This document shows, in pieces, positions 63,979 to 64,000 of a stretch of DNA of 64,000 bases (position 1 is the stretch's first letter; each line of letters opens with the position of its first letter). The notes under the pieces are model-generated. The model was not told the DNA's origin. It saw only the letters and a program-made list of their open reading frames with translations, and made no database searches. Position numbers and translations under genes: made by a program. The DNA comes from Stercorarius parasiticus (Eukaryota; Chordata; Aves; Charadriiformes; Stercorariidae), in contig VWZL01001940.1 in the NCBI GenBank assembly GCA_013396915.1, forward strand, positions 606,896 through 670,895, read 5' to 3'.

Positions 63979-64000
63979 TTTTTTTTTTTTTTGGGGGGGG
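63979..64000 (+). repeat. T14 then G8 at the window edge
   Basis: The last 22 bases are a run of 14 T followed by eight G, cut off by the window end. Such a block may mark a difficult or low-quality stretch. I cannot see what follows. Confidence 0.75.

Larger units (their letters stand above)
21534..64000 (-). other. RCOR1 upstream intron (incomplete, at least 42.5 kb)
   Basis: This is intron 5' of the 84-nt exon. I searched by eye for the reverse complement of the preceding ELM2 coding sequence (the QYQAVVPDFDP region) and did not find it, so this looks like one large intron running past the window edge. Recognised contents are an old CR1-like relic (31700-32420), two MIR-like SINEs (41845-41990 and 47400-47520), a CpG-dense block (35370-36010), short tandem repeats and homopolymers. 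The stretches 23001-30824, 32421-35369, 36011-41844, 41991-47399 and 47521-63239 show only unique sequence, A-runs and pyrimidine-rich patches. I see no gene there. Open frames up to about 200 codons occur but look like chance. Confidence 0.8.

Noticed and set aside
1..64000. CRISPR arrays, operons, phage genes, insertion sequences, toxin-antitoxin modules.
   Set aside because: No regularly spaced repeats, ribosome-binding-site-led gene strings or prokaryotic protein families are visible. The sequence is vertebrate intron.

Overview
This is a window of vertebrate nuclear DNA, almost certainly from a bird. The evidence is two 5'-truncated CR1 (chicken repeat 1) retroposons, both with the avian-type 3' end (ATTCTNTG octamer repeats after a short 3' UTR), plus older CR1-like and MIR-like relics, low overall repeat density, and no Alu, L1 or B1/B2 elements. 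There is no bacterial-style gene organisation, and nearly all long open frames look like chance.

The window lies inside one gene read on the minus strand, RCOR1 (CoREST1), the scaffold of the LSD1-HDAC1/2 corepressor complex. Two small consecutive coding exons are recognisable: 21450-21533 (84 nt) and 204-256 (53 nt). Both encode part of the ELM2 region, and their reading phases join exactly across a 21,193-nt intron. The rest of the window is intron: the end of the downstream intron (1-203), the intron between the two exons, and at least 42.5 kb of upstream intron (21534-64000). The exon(s) for the N-terminus and the start of ELM2 were not found and probably lie beyond base 64000.

Layout: 8167-9552 is a CR1 relic carrying an exact 239-bp tandem duplication split by a single N, which looks like an assembly error. 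16649-17705 is a younger CR1 with a nearly open reverse transcriptase frame, one in-frame stop and a 30-bp in-frame tandem duplication. 18270-19060 and 31700-32420 are much older CR1-like relics. 41845-41990 and 47400-47520 resemble MIR SINEs in opposite orientations. 35370-36010 is a CpG-dense block inside the upstream intron, with a strong minus-strand splice donor, and is a candidate alternative promoter or first exon. Scattered A/C-rich or G/T-rich low-complexity tracts, short tandem repeats and homopolymers make up the other visible structure.

I found no CRISPR array, operon, phage, toxin system, RNA gene or clearly new biological system. The most useful observations are the RCOR1 assignment, the probable false duplication, the intragenic CpG-dense block, and the near-intact CR1 with an internal in-frame duplication.
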